Translations under genes and position numbers: made by a program | Notes under the pieces: model-generated | Database searches by the model: none | What the model was told of the DNA's origin: nothing | What the model saw: only the letters and a program-made list of their open reading frames with translations | Assembly: GCA_947069175.1 (NCBI GenBank) | Contig: CAMTDV010000007.1 | Location: forward strand, 47,644,181 to 47,708,180 | From: Scalesia atractyloides | Lineage: Eukaryota > Streptophyta > Magnoliopsida > Asterales > Asteraceae | DNA length: 64,000 bases | Direction: 5' to 3' | Shown: piece after piece, positions 44,556 through 54,116 of the stretch | Layout of the letters: each line of letters opens with the position of its first letter | How positions within the stretch are numbered: position 1 is the stretch's first letter

Positions 44556-46880
44556 GGGCTTCAACTGGGCAGATGCTGCAGCTCAAATGGAAACCTTGAA
44601 TCTATCCAAAAACAGCAACCACTGCATGATGGCGCAGACAACCGAGACACCTGATCTTTCGGAAATGGTAAATCGAATACTTTGTTTTGATAGTTGTCGT
44701 TTTAAATTATCCCAAATGCACGCCCACAATTCAACTCTTGTGGCTGAATATCAACAAGCTGCGTCACAGAACATCACCCTTAAACATAAGAACAAGCTTC
44801 TTATGGAGAAGGTCGAAGCGGAGAAACAAGATGTGGCTTAGCTAAAGCTAGACTTGAACCAACAGCAATGTTGGGTCTATGACTACAAGCTAAAATTAGC
44901 TGAAAAGGACGTAGAACTTCAAGCAGCCTTAGCCAAGCTGAATTCCTTGACAGGGAAGCTTCATGAAAATGAAATAAATATTAAGAAATTTGAAACTTCC
45001 AGCAAATTAGTCAAGGACTTATGTGACCTCCAGCTTAATTATCAAAAGAATTTCACTAAGGGTGTCCACCATATAATCATAACTACACTAGAATGTCTGA
45101 AACTGAGGAAGAAACCAAAAATGCTGAAAATATGATGTATGGTAAACCGTCAGATTATTTATCTAAGTCATGGACGCCCTATTATCCTAAGTTCTCCAAA
45201 CCCACTGAACTCAAGAAGGATGATGTGTTTCTGGCTTCTACATCACTTCCTAATGAAACTAGTAACCGTCCATCTGAGAGTACGGTGGGATTGGAGACAG
45301 AAGTGCCTGAGGCAGAACCATCCACATCCTCTACAAAACTTAATGAAAAGAAATCTTCTGATACTCAAACTAAATTTGTGAATGATACTAATGTGTCTAA
45401 TTCATGTGCAGAAGAAATTTTAGTTGAGGACATCACATAGGATGATGAGGAAGAATGTCTGAATATACATTCAGACAATTCAGCTTATGATTATGCTTTT
45501 TATAAACTTGCCTTTGCATTTTAAATCACTTTCTTGCTGAACAATTTACATGCTCAAACAGTGTTGGTTGTGTTGAACATTTAGACAGTTTAAATTCTGA
45601 TACTGATGTTTTGAATGATGATAATACTGTAACAACTTGTGTGATGAGAAAATGAACTTAGCTACAGGATCTACATCAACAGATGACTCGGCCTCATTAG
45701 CTTCAGTTGAGGATACCGAATGTTCATCTTCAGCTGAAGATACCGAGTGTTCATCTTCAGTTGAGGATACCGAAGGTTCATCTTCAGCAGAGGATATCGA
45801 ATGTTCACCTTCAGAGGACGCATCTTTTGATGCATCTCATAGGAATGACAGTGTTAACGATGACCAACCAACTGTTTCTGTCAATGTTGATGGTGACACT
45901 ATTCTAGAAGATTTGGGTGACTCAATACAAGGGACTGATTCGGAAATGAAAGCAACAAACACAAATCTAAATTTGATTCAAATGAAACCTTTAAATCTGA
46001 TAGTGAATTGGGACCTAAAATTTCTCTAAATTGCAAGGTTCCATCATCATCTGCTAAAATTTCTGAACATGATGTTCCTGTAGAGTCACTCGTGTCCTCT
46101 ACAGAATCTGTCACAAAGTGTGATTTGAAGAATAAGCCTAAAAAGAAAAGAACAGGCCGATCTAAAAAGAAGAATGCCAAAGAAGCGTCTTCAAACAATG
46201 CAAAGGCAACCGTTGAGTCCTCTCGTCAAACTGAGGAATTAACTCAGCAGTCGCCGTTTCATCTATTTTGAAACAATCTTCATGTTTTAAATCTTGCAAT
46301 TCAAATCAAAAATATAACAAATGCACTGATGGTTTGCGTAAGACACCGCGAAGCCCAAGACCGTGCAACAGCCGTCAGTAAACGCCAGGAAGAAACTGAC
46401 CGACAAATTGCCCAGAATTTCCCAAGCTGAACGGACTGTTTTCTTCCAGAAGAGGCATACCTGTTTCAATTGTGGATCTCCCGGGCACATTGCTCGAAAC
46501 TGTCAAAAGACCTTTACCTCTTTCCATACTTTGTACTCCAGACATCAGAAGGCTATGCCTAATCGCCAATATAAGGCTCGATTTGTGGCTAAGTCTTCTG
46601 ATCAAGACTGGAACTTGGCCAAGAAACAAAATGTTACACCCTGAGACCCTCAGTTTCCCAGAATCCCTCTAGAACTCCTAGAAATGTGCAGAGGTCTGAT
46701 TCGGTGACCTGGAGGCCTATGTTAGTGGCCGAGAATCAGTCTGCTAACCCCTTGTCTAGTAAATCAAAAGCATCATCAACCTCATCCTCAACTAATTTGA
46801 TCTTTCGTAAGGTTACCTATGTTGATGCAACAGGCAAACCCAAATCTTCTATGGCGTCGGTTCCCGTTTCTAACTAAACC
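44539..46880 (+). pseudogene. gag: C2 gag, coiled-coil/acidic spacer and second knuckle
   Basis: After knuckle 1 come helical, Gln/Glu/Lys-rich stretches (44539-45060), then a PPYNHNYTRMSETEEET motif at 45066-45116. Next are a Ser/Glu-rich region with an imperfect repeat of SSAEDTECSS (45710-45830) and a basic patch (KNKPKKKRTGRSKKKN, about 46130). The second, intact knuckle is CFNCGSPGHIARNC at 46462-46503. Frames change near 44840, 45090, 45440, 45630, 46030 and 46270. The spacing of about 2.1 kb between knuckles is very long for a copia Gag. Confidence 0.78.
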
Positions 46881-47880
46881 TGTTGAAATGTGCAGGAACA
46901 GCTCTGGTGCGCTCTTGTTCGATTATGGTATATTGATAGTGGTTGTTCCAGGCACATGACAGGAGACATCTCGCAGTTGAATGACATTCAGTTTTTCGAT
47001 GCCGGGTTTGTTTCCTTCGCAGGTGGAGAAACCGGGAAAATCACAATGAGAGGAACTGTTTGCAATGGAGCCCTGAGTTTTAAGAATGTCAACTATGTAC
47101 CAGAATTGAAGCACAGTCTGTTGAGTGTGTCTCAACTCTGCGATAATCATCTGGATGTTCTCTTCACAAAGAAAGGATGCTATGTACTAAAACCAGGTTT
47201 AATCATTCCAGATGATTGGATTCTTCTGAAATCTACTAGAAAAGGAAACGCCTACGTCATTGATATGAACCAGGCTCCTTCTGACCAGCTCACATGCCTT
47301 TTTTCTTCGACAGCCGAACATGACGCCATGCTATGGCATTGTAGACTGGGTCACATCAACATGAAGAATTTAAATCGTCTCGCTAAAGGTGGTTTGGTCA
47401 GAGATCTACCCGTTCGTGACTTCATGCAGATCGAAAAATGCAATCATGTGCGCGTGGGAAACAACACCGTCAGCCGCATAAAACAAAAGCGATACCCTCC
47501 ACCTCTAAGGTCTTAGAACTGCTTCACATGGATCTCTTTGGTCCAACAGACATTCACAGCATTGGAGGGGAGGCTTACTGTCTGGTTACTACTGATGACT
47601 ACTCTCGATTCACCTGGGTTTTCTTTCTTACACATAAAAGTGAAACCGCTGAGATAGTGAAACAATTTGTCACGCTTATGGAAAACCAGACAGATTCGAA
47701 GGTAAAGGCTATTCAGTGTGACAATGGAACAGAGTTTAAGAATCTTACCTTAAACTCTTTCTGCTCCTCCAAGGGAATTGACAAACAGTTCAGCGCAGCT
47801 CGAACCCCTCAGCAAAACTGGGTTGCAAAATGTAAAAATTGCACACTCATCGAGGCGGCATGAACTATGCTTGTTGAATC
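46881..47880 (+). pseudogene. pol: C2 protease and integrase core
   Basis: Protease reads RLWYIDSGCSRHMTGDISQL near 46917. The pre-integrase zinc region has LWHCRLGHINMKNLNRL and, after a frameshift near 47430, CARGKQHRQPHKTK. The integrase core gives LLHMDLFGPTDIHSIGG, TTDDYSRFTWVFFL and IQCDNGTEFKN. At the third catalytic position the sequence is PQQNWVAKCKN: the expected Glu is Lys (about 47830), likely inactivating. The frame stops at 47861. Confidence 0.88.
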
Positions 47881-48828
47881 CGAGCTACCTATTATCTTCT
47901 AGGCCGAAGCAATCCACACTACATGCTATATTCAGAATCATGCCCTGATCAACAAACGCCACATGAAGACTCGAAGGTCGAAAACCTTCGGTCAAGCATT
48001 TCCGCAAATTTGGATGTCCTTGTGTACTCCTGATCATGGATGCTAAAGGAAAGTTCAAACCACGCGGAGATCCTTGCATTCTCGTTGGTTATTCTAAAAA
48101 TATGACATATCGCGTTTATAAGAAGCTCAAGAAGATGGTGGTTGAAACCTACAATGTGGGTTGGCTGGAGGAAAATCCCAAGGACAAATGCATTGGTCCT
48201 GATTGGTTATATGAATATTCTACCTTATTTAATCATGTTGATGTGTCTTCTAATATGTCTACAGGAAATAGTTCGACGTCTTTCGCTCCAATAATGCCCA
48301 TTCCTTCCGACGATGACGTTGACGCTGCCACGCTAAATGAGACACTAAAGCAGCTAAGTGTAGATCCTCCTGGATTCAATGACACTGTCCTACCATACTC
48401 CACAGCTTCACAATATCAAGCCCCATCTATCTCTTCGCCTGTTCAGCCTAATCTTACTGAGGATGTGGTTTCTCTCCAGAGCCATCTACGGCAGATGAAG
48501 GACTCCCTCCTGATGTTTTGGGCACCTCCTTGTTTCCCGAGCCTACTCCCCTTGATTGTTCGGTGGATTCTTCACCACATACCTCTACGGGTGCCTCGGT
48601 TGAGGGGGAGGCATCTAGACTTGCTTCAGCTAGTGTCACCAACTTGCCAACCAATGTTTTGGTTCCTGCTACACCAATACCACAACGTTTGCAGCGTGAT
48701 CACCCCATTGAGAATATCATTGGTCTTGTAAACGTTGTTGTTCGCACACGCAGTCAATCTGGGGATATCAATATATGTCTCTATTCTTGCTTTATTTCCT
48801 AAATTGAACCTAAAGTATTGATGTTGCC
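47881..48828 (+). pseudogene. pol: C2 integrase C-terminal region
   Basis: Degraded sequence includes GKFKPRGDPCILVGYSKNMT and YRVYKKLKKMVVETYNVGWL (48048-48170), the usual copia segment after the integrase core. A Ser/Pro/Thr-rich, poorly conserved linker follows (48250-48660), then HPIENIIGLVNVVVRTRSQS (48700-48760), which normally leads into RT. Confidence 0.8.
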
Positions 48829-49373
48829 TTGCAGGAACCAGGCTGGGTGGATGCCATGCACGAAGAACTCAATCAATTTGAAAAGCTTGGTGTTTGGCAA
48901 CTGGTGAAGTTACCTCAGGGAAAGCGCGCTCTTGGAACTCGCTGGGTTTTCCGCAACAAGCAGGATGACACTGGAGTTATTGTTCGAAATAAAGCTAGAC
49001 TGGTGGTCCAAGGGTTTCGACAGATTGAAGGACTGCATTATGATGAGGTTTATGCACCTGTCGCGCGTTTGGAAGCTATACGTATCTTCTTGGCATACGC
49101 ATCTTATATAGACTTTATTGTCTATCAAATGTATGTCAAGACTGCGTTTCTATACGGCAAGGTGAAATAGGAAATATACGTGGCACAACCACCGGGCTTT
49201 ACTGATCCTGACAAGCCAGATTATGCCTATAAATTAGACAAAGCATTGTACGGGTTGCATCAAGCACCTCGCGCATGGTACACTACTCTTACGGAGCATC
49301 TGCTTGCTCATGACTACACACGTGGAACTATTGACCAAACTCTGTTTATCAAACGCGTTGATAAGGACATTAT
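48829..49373 (+). pseudogene. pol: C2 reverse transcriptase, truncated
   Basis: The RT N-terminal half reads EPGWVDAMHEELNQFEKLGV, NKARLVVQGFRQIEGLHYDE, APVARLEAIRIFLAYASY, VKTAFLYGKVK then TAG at 49168, PPGFTDPDKPDYAYKLDKAL and YGLHQAPRAWYTTL. It ends at KDIIL, a few residues before the catalytic box, where C2 sequence is replaced by G2 LTR sequence. A partly deleted pseudogene. Confidence 0.9.
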
Positions 49374-49393
49374 TCTTTAAGTTGTAGTATTTT
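49374..49393. other. Deletion junction C2/G2 LTR with templated filler
   Basis: The 20 bases TCTTTAAGTTGTAGTATTTT are identical to 36649-36668 inside the G2 LTR, although the LTR copy that follows aligns with 35987 onward. The junction therefore holds a short patch copied from about 660 bp further along the same LTR. Confidence 0.7.
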
Positions 49394-49988
49394 ATTGTGA
49401 ATACCCTAAGTTTCTAATACATACACATACAATACACATATGTATACATACAAATTTTTGGTAACAAATGTATATATATATACTTGTATTATTTTCCAAG
49501 TAGAAATATATATATATTTGTAAAAAAGTATTATTTTTACTTATAAATACATATATAACTTTGTTAAACACTTGGGCATTTAGGGATAACCCTTGTCATT
49601 AGAGCCTACTTAATGACGATTTAAGTTACTAATCGCGTTTAGTCCCACTAATCACCCCATTAATCGCAATTAGATTTTTAGAAAATTTCGCCATAGTTTC
49701 CCCTAAACTGTGGCGTTTTCCATGTTTCAAAAACGTATTTAAAACCTGTTTAAGCTCATAATCAACATCAACAATCCATCTAATATTTATTTTACATTAT
49801 CAAACTATCATCATCCATGACTTTTTATTGTTAAAATCCTATTAAATCAAGAGGGTTTTTAATATTTATTAACACTTTCAAATCACTACTTTTACCATAT
49901 CATTTAATCAAGTTCATACCTTTAACCTCTTGATTATACCTTTAACCTCTTGATTACTACACATTTTAAGATGATTATAACTTAAATA
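49388..49988 (-). repeat. G2 right LTR, truncated, first segment
   Basis: It aligns with 35987-36606 of the left LTR (landmarks GTGAATACCCTAAGTTTC, GGGATAACCCTTGTC, TAGTTTCCCCTAAACT). It ends at the AAATA target site of G3. It carries a short duplication CCTCTTGATTATACCTTTAA near 49922-49950 absent from the left copy. Confidence 0.92.
49984..49988 (+). repeat. Target-site duplication AAATA of G3
   Basis: AAATA lies left of the G3 LTR and again at 61646-61650 right of it. The uninterrupted site is visible in the left G2 LTR at about 36601 (CTTAAATACAAATG). Confidence 0.95.
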
Positions 49989-50402
49989 TGTGACATCCCG
50001 GGTTTTTCGGATAACTTAAACGTAATACTTGTCGAGTGAATTATATGCTATGTGGTAAACATGTACGAGTTAGTGAGTACGTAATGTGCGATTATGTGAT
50101 TGTGTTAGTTACAAAATATACATATATATAATAAACATGTACACGAACCAAACCATGACACGAACCAACCCTAAACCCCTTGTGACTCTAGGAGTGAACC
50201 GAGTTCTAACCCAAACCTTAAACCCAAGTCTTCGGCCACGAGATTTAAACCTTAAACCTTAAGCCATTCTCGGCCAAGTGCAAACCAAACCAACCCGTGT
50301 GCAACCCAAACCCCAAACCCATTGCGTACAACCCAAACCGAACCAACCCAAACATATCTCGGCCGCAAGACCAAACCTAAACCGTAACCCTTCATCTTGC
50401 GC

Positions 50403-50410
50403 TATATATA
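50403..50410 (+). promoter_or_regulatory. TATA box of the G3 LTR promoter
   Basis: TATATATA, in a GCGCTATATATACAC context, is conserved in the 3' LTR at 59221. Transcription probably starts near 50430-50440. Confidence 0.7.
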
Positions 50411-52235
50411 CACACACTCATGCATGATCTTTCTCAACTCCAAAACCCTAAAAGCAAAACAGCCGTCGGCAGCCCTTGTTCACCTCCATTCGGTCGCGAG
50501 ATCAGCCCTTGTTCACCTCTATTCGATCACAAAACAGACTACTCCATCATCATCTCTCGGTTGCGACAGCAAGTGGTTCATCTCATTCCTTCGGTCGTGA
50601 TCTTGCTTGAACATCCGAATCCATTCTTGTCCAAGTCTCGGCTTACTTACCTAGTTATTAAAGGTTAGAATTCATCATATGTTACAAGATCATATTCAAT
50701 TACATGTGTTTTGATTTTGTTGTTTTTCGGATTTGTATGATTGAATGAAACGGTTGTGTCGTTTTCGGATTGTTAAGGCTAGGTTGCAAGTAATGTTTGT
50801 TTGAAATCTGAAAAGTATAGGCTGAGTTTGTTTGTAAAAACTAGAGGTATGAACTAGGGTTTGCATGGATATGTTATTAGTATTGATCTATGATTAGGAA
50901 ACCGGTTCTTGATCGCCTAGGTTAATCATATGAACGGCTTATGAGAGTTTATGATAATGATATGCTGAAACAGTTTGCTGAGTAATAGTTACAGCCGACT
51001 TCATCTGGCTGTAACTCGGTCATTAGTTGTCAAAAAACGGATTTTCTGATGTCTAGAACGTAGAGATTTGAATAACGAATCTAAGGGCGCTGGATTCATA
51101 ATTTTCTGAAGTCGTTTGATATTTTTAAAGGGCCAAATAAGTTCAGTATCTAAAGCTGTGAAAATCCTGAAATTTTGTTAGTTGTTTATCGAGTTGGATT
51201 TTAATATCAGTAGAGAGTTGAGTCATGAATTTTGTACAGCAACTAGGTATGGAAATTTCCGGGCAACTCCAACTGGAATTTTGTTAATTGGACGATCGGT
51301 GATTTTTAAATAAATTCTTCCGTGGACTGCAGTCAGAAAGTGATAAATCTGACTGCAGCCTAGTATATTAATATTTATGGTTAAATGGTAAAGATTTAGG
51401 ACTTGGAAAATTTATATAAATTTCTAAAGTATAAATGGCACCTTCTGTAAAAATATTGGAATTTTTGGAACGTTGGAACTATTTTATAAAAATCCTAGAA
51501 AACAGCTGAATTATGAGTGTTAAGCTGAAATTTGATAACTTGTGATTGTGTGCACCAAATTGTGGCATGGATTGGTTTATGTTTATGATAAGTTGTTTTG
51601 ATCACTAGGTTCACATGAGGATACTTGCATGCATGTTTGAGTGTTAGATATGTTGTTTGTGTGTATCACTTTGTGCGTAAATTAAGTGTAGAATTTGTAT
51701 TGGTGTGTTCACACACTGACGTGAAATCAATTGGTTTGTTAGGACGCAATTAGAGGTCCCATCCTTTACAACTTCTTTGCTACACTAACCGAGCAACAAA
51801 AGGTGAGTTCACGGCCCCTAACTTTATCCGGTTTTTAAACAACAGGGGGAGAAACATGTATACACTCTTCAAACTCAATCTCTTTACGTTATACGAATTT
51901 AACGTCACATAACTATTCGGTAACTAAGTTAATGTTAATGTAATGTTATGGTCACTAAGTAGCTATATCACTTAAGTCCTCGTCAATCTCTCGGATCGTT
52001 AGTATTGGGTTTTAATAGCGGGGGAATTATAAGTAGTACTACTGGGCCCGACAAGCCCCATCCGAGCTAGTCGCGCTAGCCGACCGGGTATGGTCACCTA
52101 ACTTCGCCATGGTCAGTGATAGGCCTGGCAACACGGAGGCACAACAGTCAGCTTCGATCGTGAACTCTTACGTGACATAACTTTAGGCTAGCTACCTATA
52201 TATGTTAACATTGAACTTAATTACGAAACAACTAT

Positions 52236-52398
52236 ATTATCCCGGGTTGGGGATAATGGAAACACAACTTATTATTCCGGGTTTGGAATAATGGAAACAA
52301 CAACTTATTATTCCGGGTTTGGAATAATGGAACCAACATCATTACTATTCTAGGTTGGGAATAATGGAACTAAATCGTTATCCCGGGTTAGGGATAAC
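52236..52398 (+). repeat. Five tandem hairpins in the G3 5' LTR
   Basis: Each is 22 nt: 8-nt arm, 6-nt loop (GGGTTG, GGGTTT, GGGTTT, AGGTTG, GGGTTA), 8-nt arm. Positions are 52236-52257, 52271-52292, 52307-52328, 52344-52365 and 52377-52398. Arm pairs are ATTATCCC/GGGATAAT, ATTATTCC/GGAATAAT (twice), ACTATTCT/GGAATAAT (imperfect) and GTTATCCC/GGGATAAC. Arm positions 1 and 6 change on both sides together. Confidence 0.9.
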
Positions 52399-52807
52399 GG
52401 GGGGAAACAAACTCATAACCGAACAAACGAATTTATGAAAACCTGTGAACTCACTCATCTTTAATGTTGACACTTGTTTCTTTACATGTTTCTCAGGACG
52501 CTAGGAGCTCTAGGTGCACTCACATGCATTGAACAAGACATCTTTTATCGAGTCTCAATTATAAATATTGTTTTGGGGTTTTTCATTTGTTTTGGCGTTT
52601 GTGTTGGCGCCCGCTTCACTATTTATTTTATGCTTCCGCTAAATATTGGTAAATATTCAAGACAATATAAAATCTACGACAAATGATTTTTGGAAAACGT
52701 ATTATCAAATCATATAGAGTCGTTCGACGTACTAGTGTTTCAGATTCTGGTTTGTTCACACGCCTTGCGGTAAAACTCCACAAGTGGAAATTGAGGGTGT
52801 GACAGAT

Positions 52808-52820
52808 TGGTATCAGAGCC
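52808..52820 (+). other. G3 primer-binding site (initiator tRNA-Met)
   Basis: TGGTATCAGAGCC begins 3 bp after the 5' LTR end. Confidence 0.95.
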
Positions 52821-53010
52821 ACTAGCTATAGAGAACCAGGTTTGCATTAGAAGTAGACCTAAACTATAGCTGATTTCACGACACTAGACTTAGTTTGGCA
52901 CCGAACTATTATATCTTGTTATGCGATGTACCACAACTGTGTTATGTGGATTATGACTTAATAATAAGAAATGAAAACAACTCGTAACTAACTACACGAC
53001 CTAACAGGCA

Positions 53011-53664
53011 ATGTCATCATCATCATCGTCATCATCATCCGACAGACCTACGCCACCAAGAGCGCCAGGAAAGGCACCTATGGTGGAACCCTTACCATCT
53101 TATGGCGTGGAGACACGCTCAGCTGCGAGGAAAAGGCTCGCTCTGGGGGAGGAGTCGTCGTCACGCCCAACCATTGCTGTGCCGGTTGAACCGGTTAACC
53201 CTGTAGAAGTAGGAATTGACCTACTTAGAATCATGATACATAAACAACAAGCACAGATAGAAAGAATGCAGGAAACCATCCTAGCACAAGGATGGATGAT
53301 CCGACAACTGACAGGTAAAACCGACTCGCTCGAGGATGAGCATCATACGAGTAAGATAGCTCGTAACACCATAGTCAGAGATCTGCGTGCTGAGCAGATA
53401 AGAGCCGACTGGCTCGAGGACAGAGTCCTGGAAAATAGTTGGAACATTCAGGAGCTACAGCAAAATCAAGCACCTGCACCAGCACCGGCCCCTCCAGTGC
53501 CGGTGGAGGAGGATCCGGAAGAGGATCCAGAGGAGGACCCTGAAGAGGATCCAGAGGAGGATCCAGAGGAGGATCCGGAGGAGGACCCAGCTGAAGAAGC
53601 TGGAGATGCCGCGCAGGATGACGGCAACGACAGTGACTTGGGGGATGGAGACGTAGACGACTGA
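53011..53664 (+). CDS. Pre-gag ORF of G3, coiled-coil protein with acidic tail (217 aa)
   Basis: An intact ORF lies between primer site and gag. It opens with a Ser run (MSSSSSSSSSDRPTPPRAPG), then a basic patch with RSAARKRLAL. A long helical, probably coiled-coil region follows (about residues 70-150: LLRIMIHKQQAQIERMQETI, ADWLEDRVLENSWNIQELQQ), then an Ala/Pro linker and about seven EEDP repeats, ending DSDLGDGDVDD. There is no zinc knuckle, protease or RT motif, so it is not Gag. It is intact while gag-pol is damaged, and G1 has an ORF in the same place. The start is the first ATG after the putative acceptor. Function unknown. Confidence 0.75.
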   Translation: MSSSSSSSSSDRPTPPRAPGKAPMVEPLPSYGVETRSAARKRLALGEESSSRPTIAVPVEPVNPVEVGIDLLRIMIHKQQAQIERMQETILAQGWMIRQLTGKTDSLEDEHHTSKIARNTIVRDLRAEQIRADWLEDRVLENSWNIQELQQNQAPAPAPAPPVPVEEDPEEDPEEDPEEDPEEDPEEDPEEDPAEEAGDAAQDDGNDSDLGDGDVDD

Positions 53665-53924
53665 CACGTCTCGCTTATTTTATTTATTTTCCTTCAGTCT
53701 ATTTATTTTCCCACTTGTGTTTAAATTTGAGACTTTATAGTGAATTCATATGTTTGATTTGCACTTTGTAAGACGTTGAAAATTTCAGTTAATCAAGTAT
53801 TTCTTTTGACTATTTAATATATTAAGTTGACATAACTTGATAATTATTAAAGTACGAAGTAGGATAACTATATTGGATATATAGACTTATCGGGGTGTGT
53901 TTGTGTTGTGTTTCGAAGATCTAA
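53665..53924 (+). other. Spacer between pre-gag ORF and gag of G3
   Basis: 260 bp of AT-rich sequence. A T/G-rich stretch ending TTTCGAAG at about 53920, five bases before the gag ATG, could serve as an alternative 3' splice site. No coding content. Confidence 0.5.
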
Positions 53925-54033
53925 ATGGCAACTGGACGACGTGGAAACCTTAACTTAACGCCCAAAGAGCTAGCTGCCATGATTCAAGAGCACGTGAACG
54001 TAGCTTTAGCGGGTGTTCAGAACCAACCGGCAG
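53925..54033 (+). CDS. gag: G3 gag, exon 1 (36 codons)
   Basis: ATG 53925 opens MATGRRGNLNLTPKELAAMI then QEHVNVALAGVQNQPA, ending one base into a Gly codon. Without splicing the frame stops at TAA 54045-54047 after only four more codons. Joined to 54117 it continues in frame as a Gly-rich run into NPYKMFLDAKPSKFSGAEGP, the gag core. The short helix-forming start (PKELAAMIQEHV) resembles other Ty3/gypsy Gag N-termini. Confidence 0.7.
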
Positions 54034-54116
54034 GTAACCATTATTAAATTTTCGTGTGAAAATCTAATAGTTGGGCTAGTAGAATTCCTCGCTGACTACC
54101 TATTCTCTGTCAGCAG
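54034..54116 (+). other. Probable 83-nt intron inside G3 gag
   Basis: The donor is GCAG|GTAACC. The acceptor is TCTCTGTCAGCAG. A branch-site-like CTGAC lies about 25 nt before the end, in AT-rich intron sequence with a T-rich 3' part. The exons join in phase (one base plus two). Size is typical for a short plant intron. The intron carries an in-frame stop, so full Gag needs splicing or a downstream start at ATG 54140. Confidence 0.7.

Larger units (their letters stand above)
41953..49373 (+). mobile_element. Ty1/copia retrotransposon C2, 3' end deleted
   Basis: It lies on the plus strand, inserted in G2 gag. It has a short 5' LTR, tRNA-Met primer site, repeat-rich leader, a long gag with two zinc knuckles, protease, integrase and the first part of RT. 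It stops abruptly at about 49374, before the catalytic RT box. RNase H and the 3' LTR are missing. Stops and frameshifts are frequent. Gag layout and leader repeats match C1, but LTR sequences differ. Confidence 0.88.
49989..52804 (+). repeat. G3 5' LTR (2,816 bp)
   Basis: It starts TGTGACATCCCGGG and ends GGGTGTGACA. It contains a TATA box at 50403, CCAAACC/AACCC-rich sequence upstream of it (50150-50390), a long U5, and five tandem hairpins at 52236-52398. It is nearly identical to 58824-61645. Confidence 0.96.
50664..53007 (+). other. Putative leader intron of G3
   Basis: A plausible donor, AAAG|GTTAGA, lies at 50664 about 250 bp after the TATA box, and an acceptor, ACCTAACAG, ends at 53007 three bases before the pre-gag ATG. 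A branch-site-like TAACTAAC lies about 20 nt upstream. Removal of 2,344 nt would skip the rest of U5, the hairpin array and the primer site. The donor is weaker than in G1. This is inference. Confidence 0.4.

Noticed and set aside
50420..50668. 82-codon ORF just after the G3 TATA box, also present as part of a longer frame at 59115-59483
   Set aside because: The N-terminal parts differ by frame between two nearly identical LTRs, so small indels are tolerated and the frame is not maintained. It is more likely untranslated leader.
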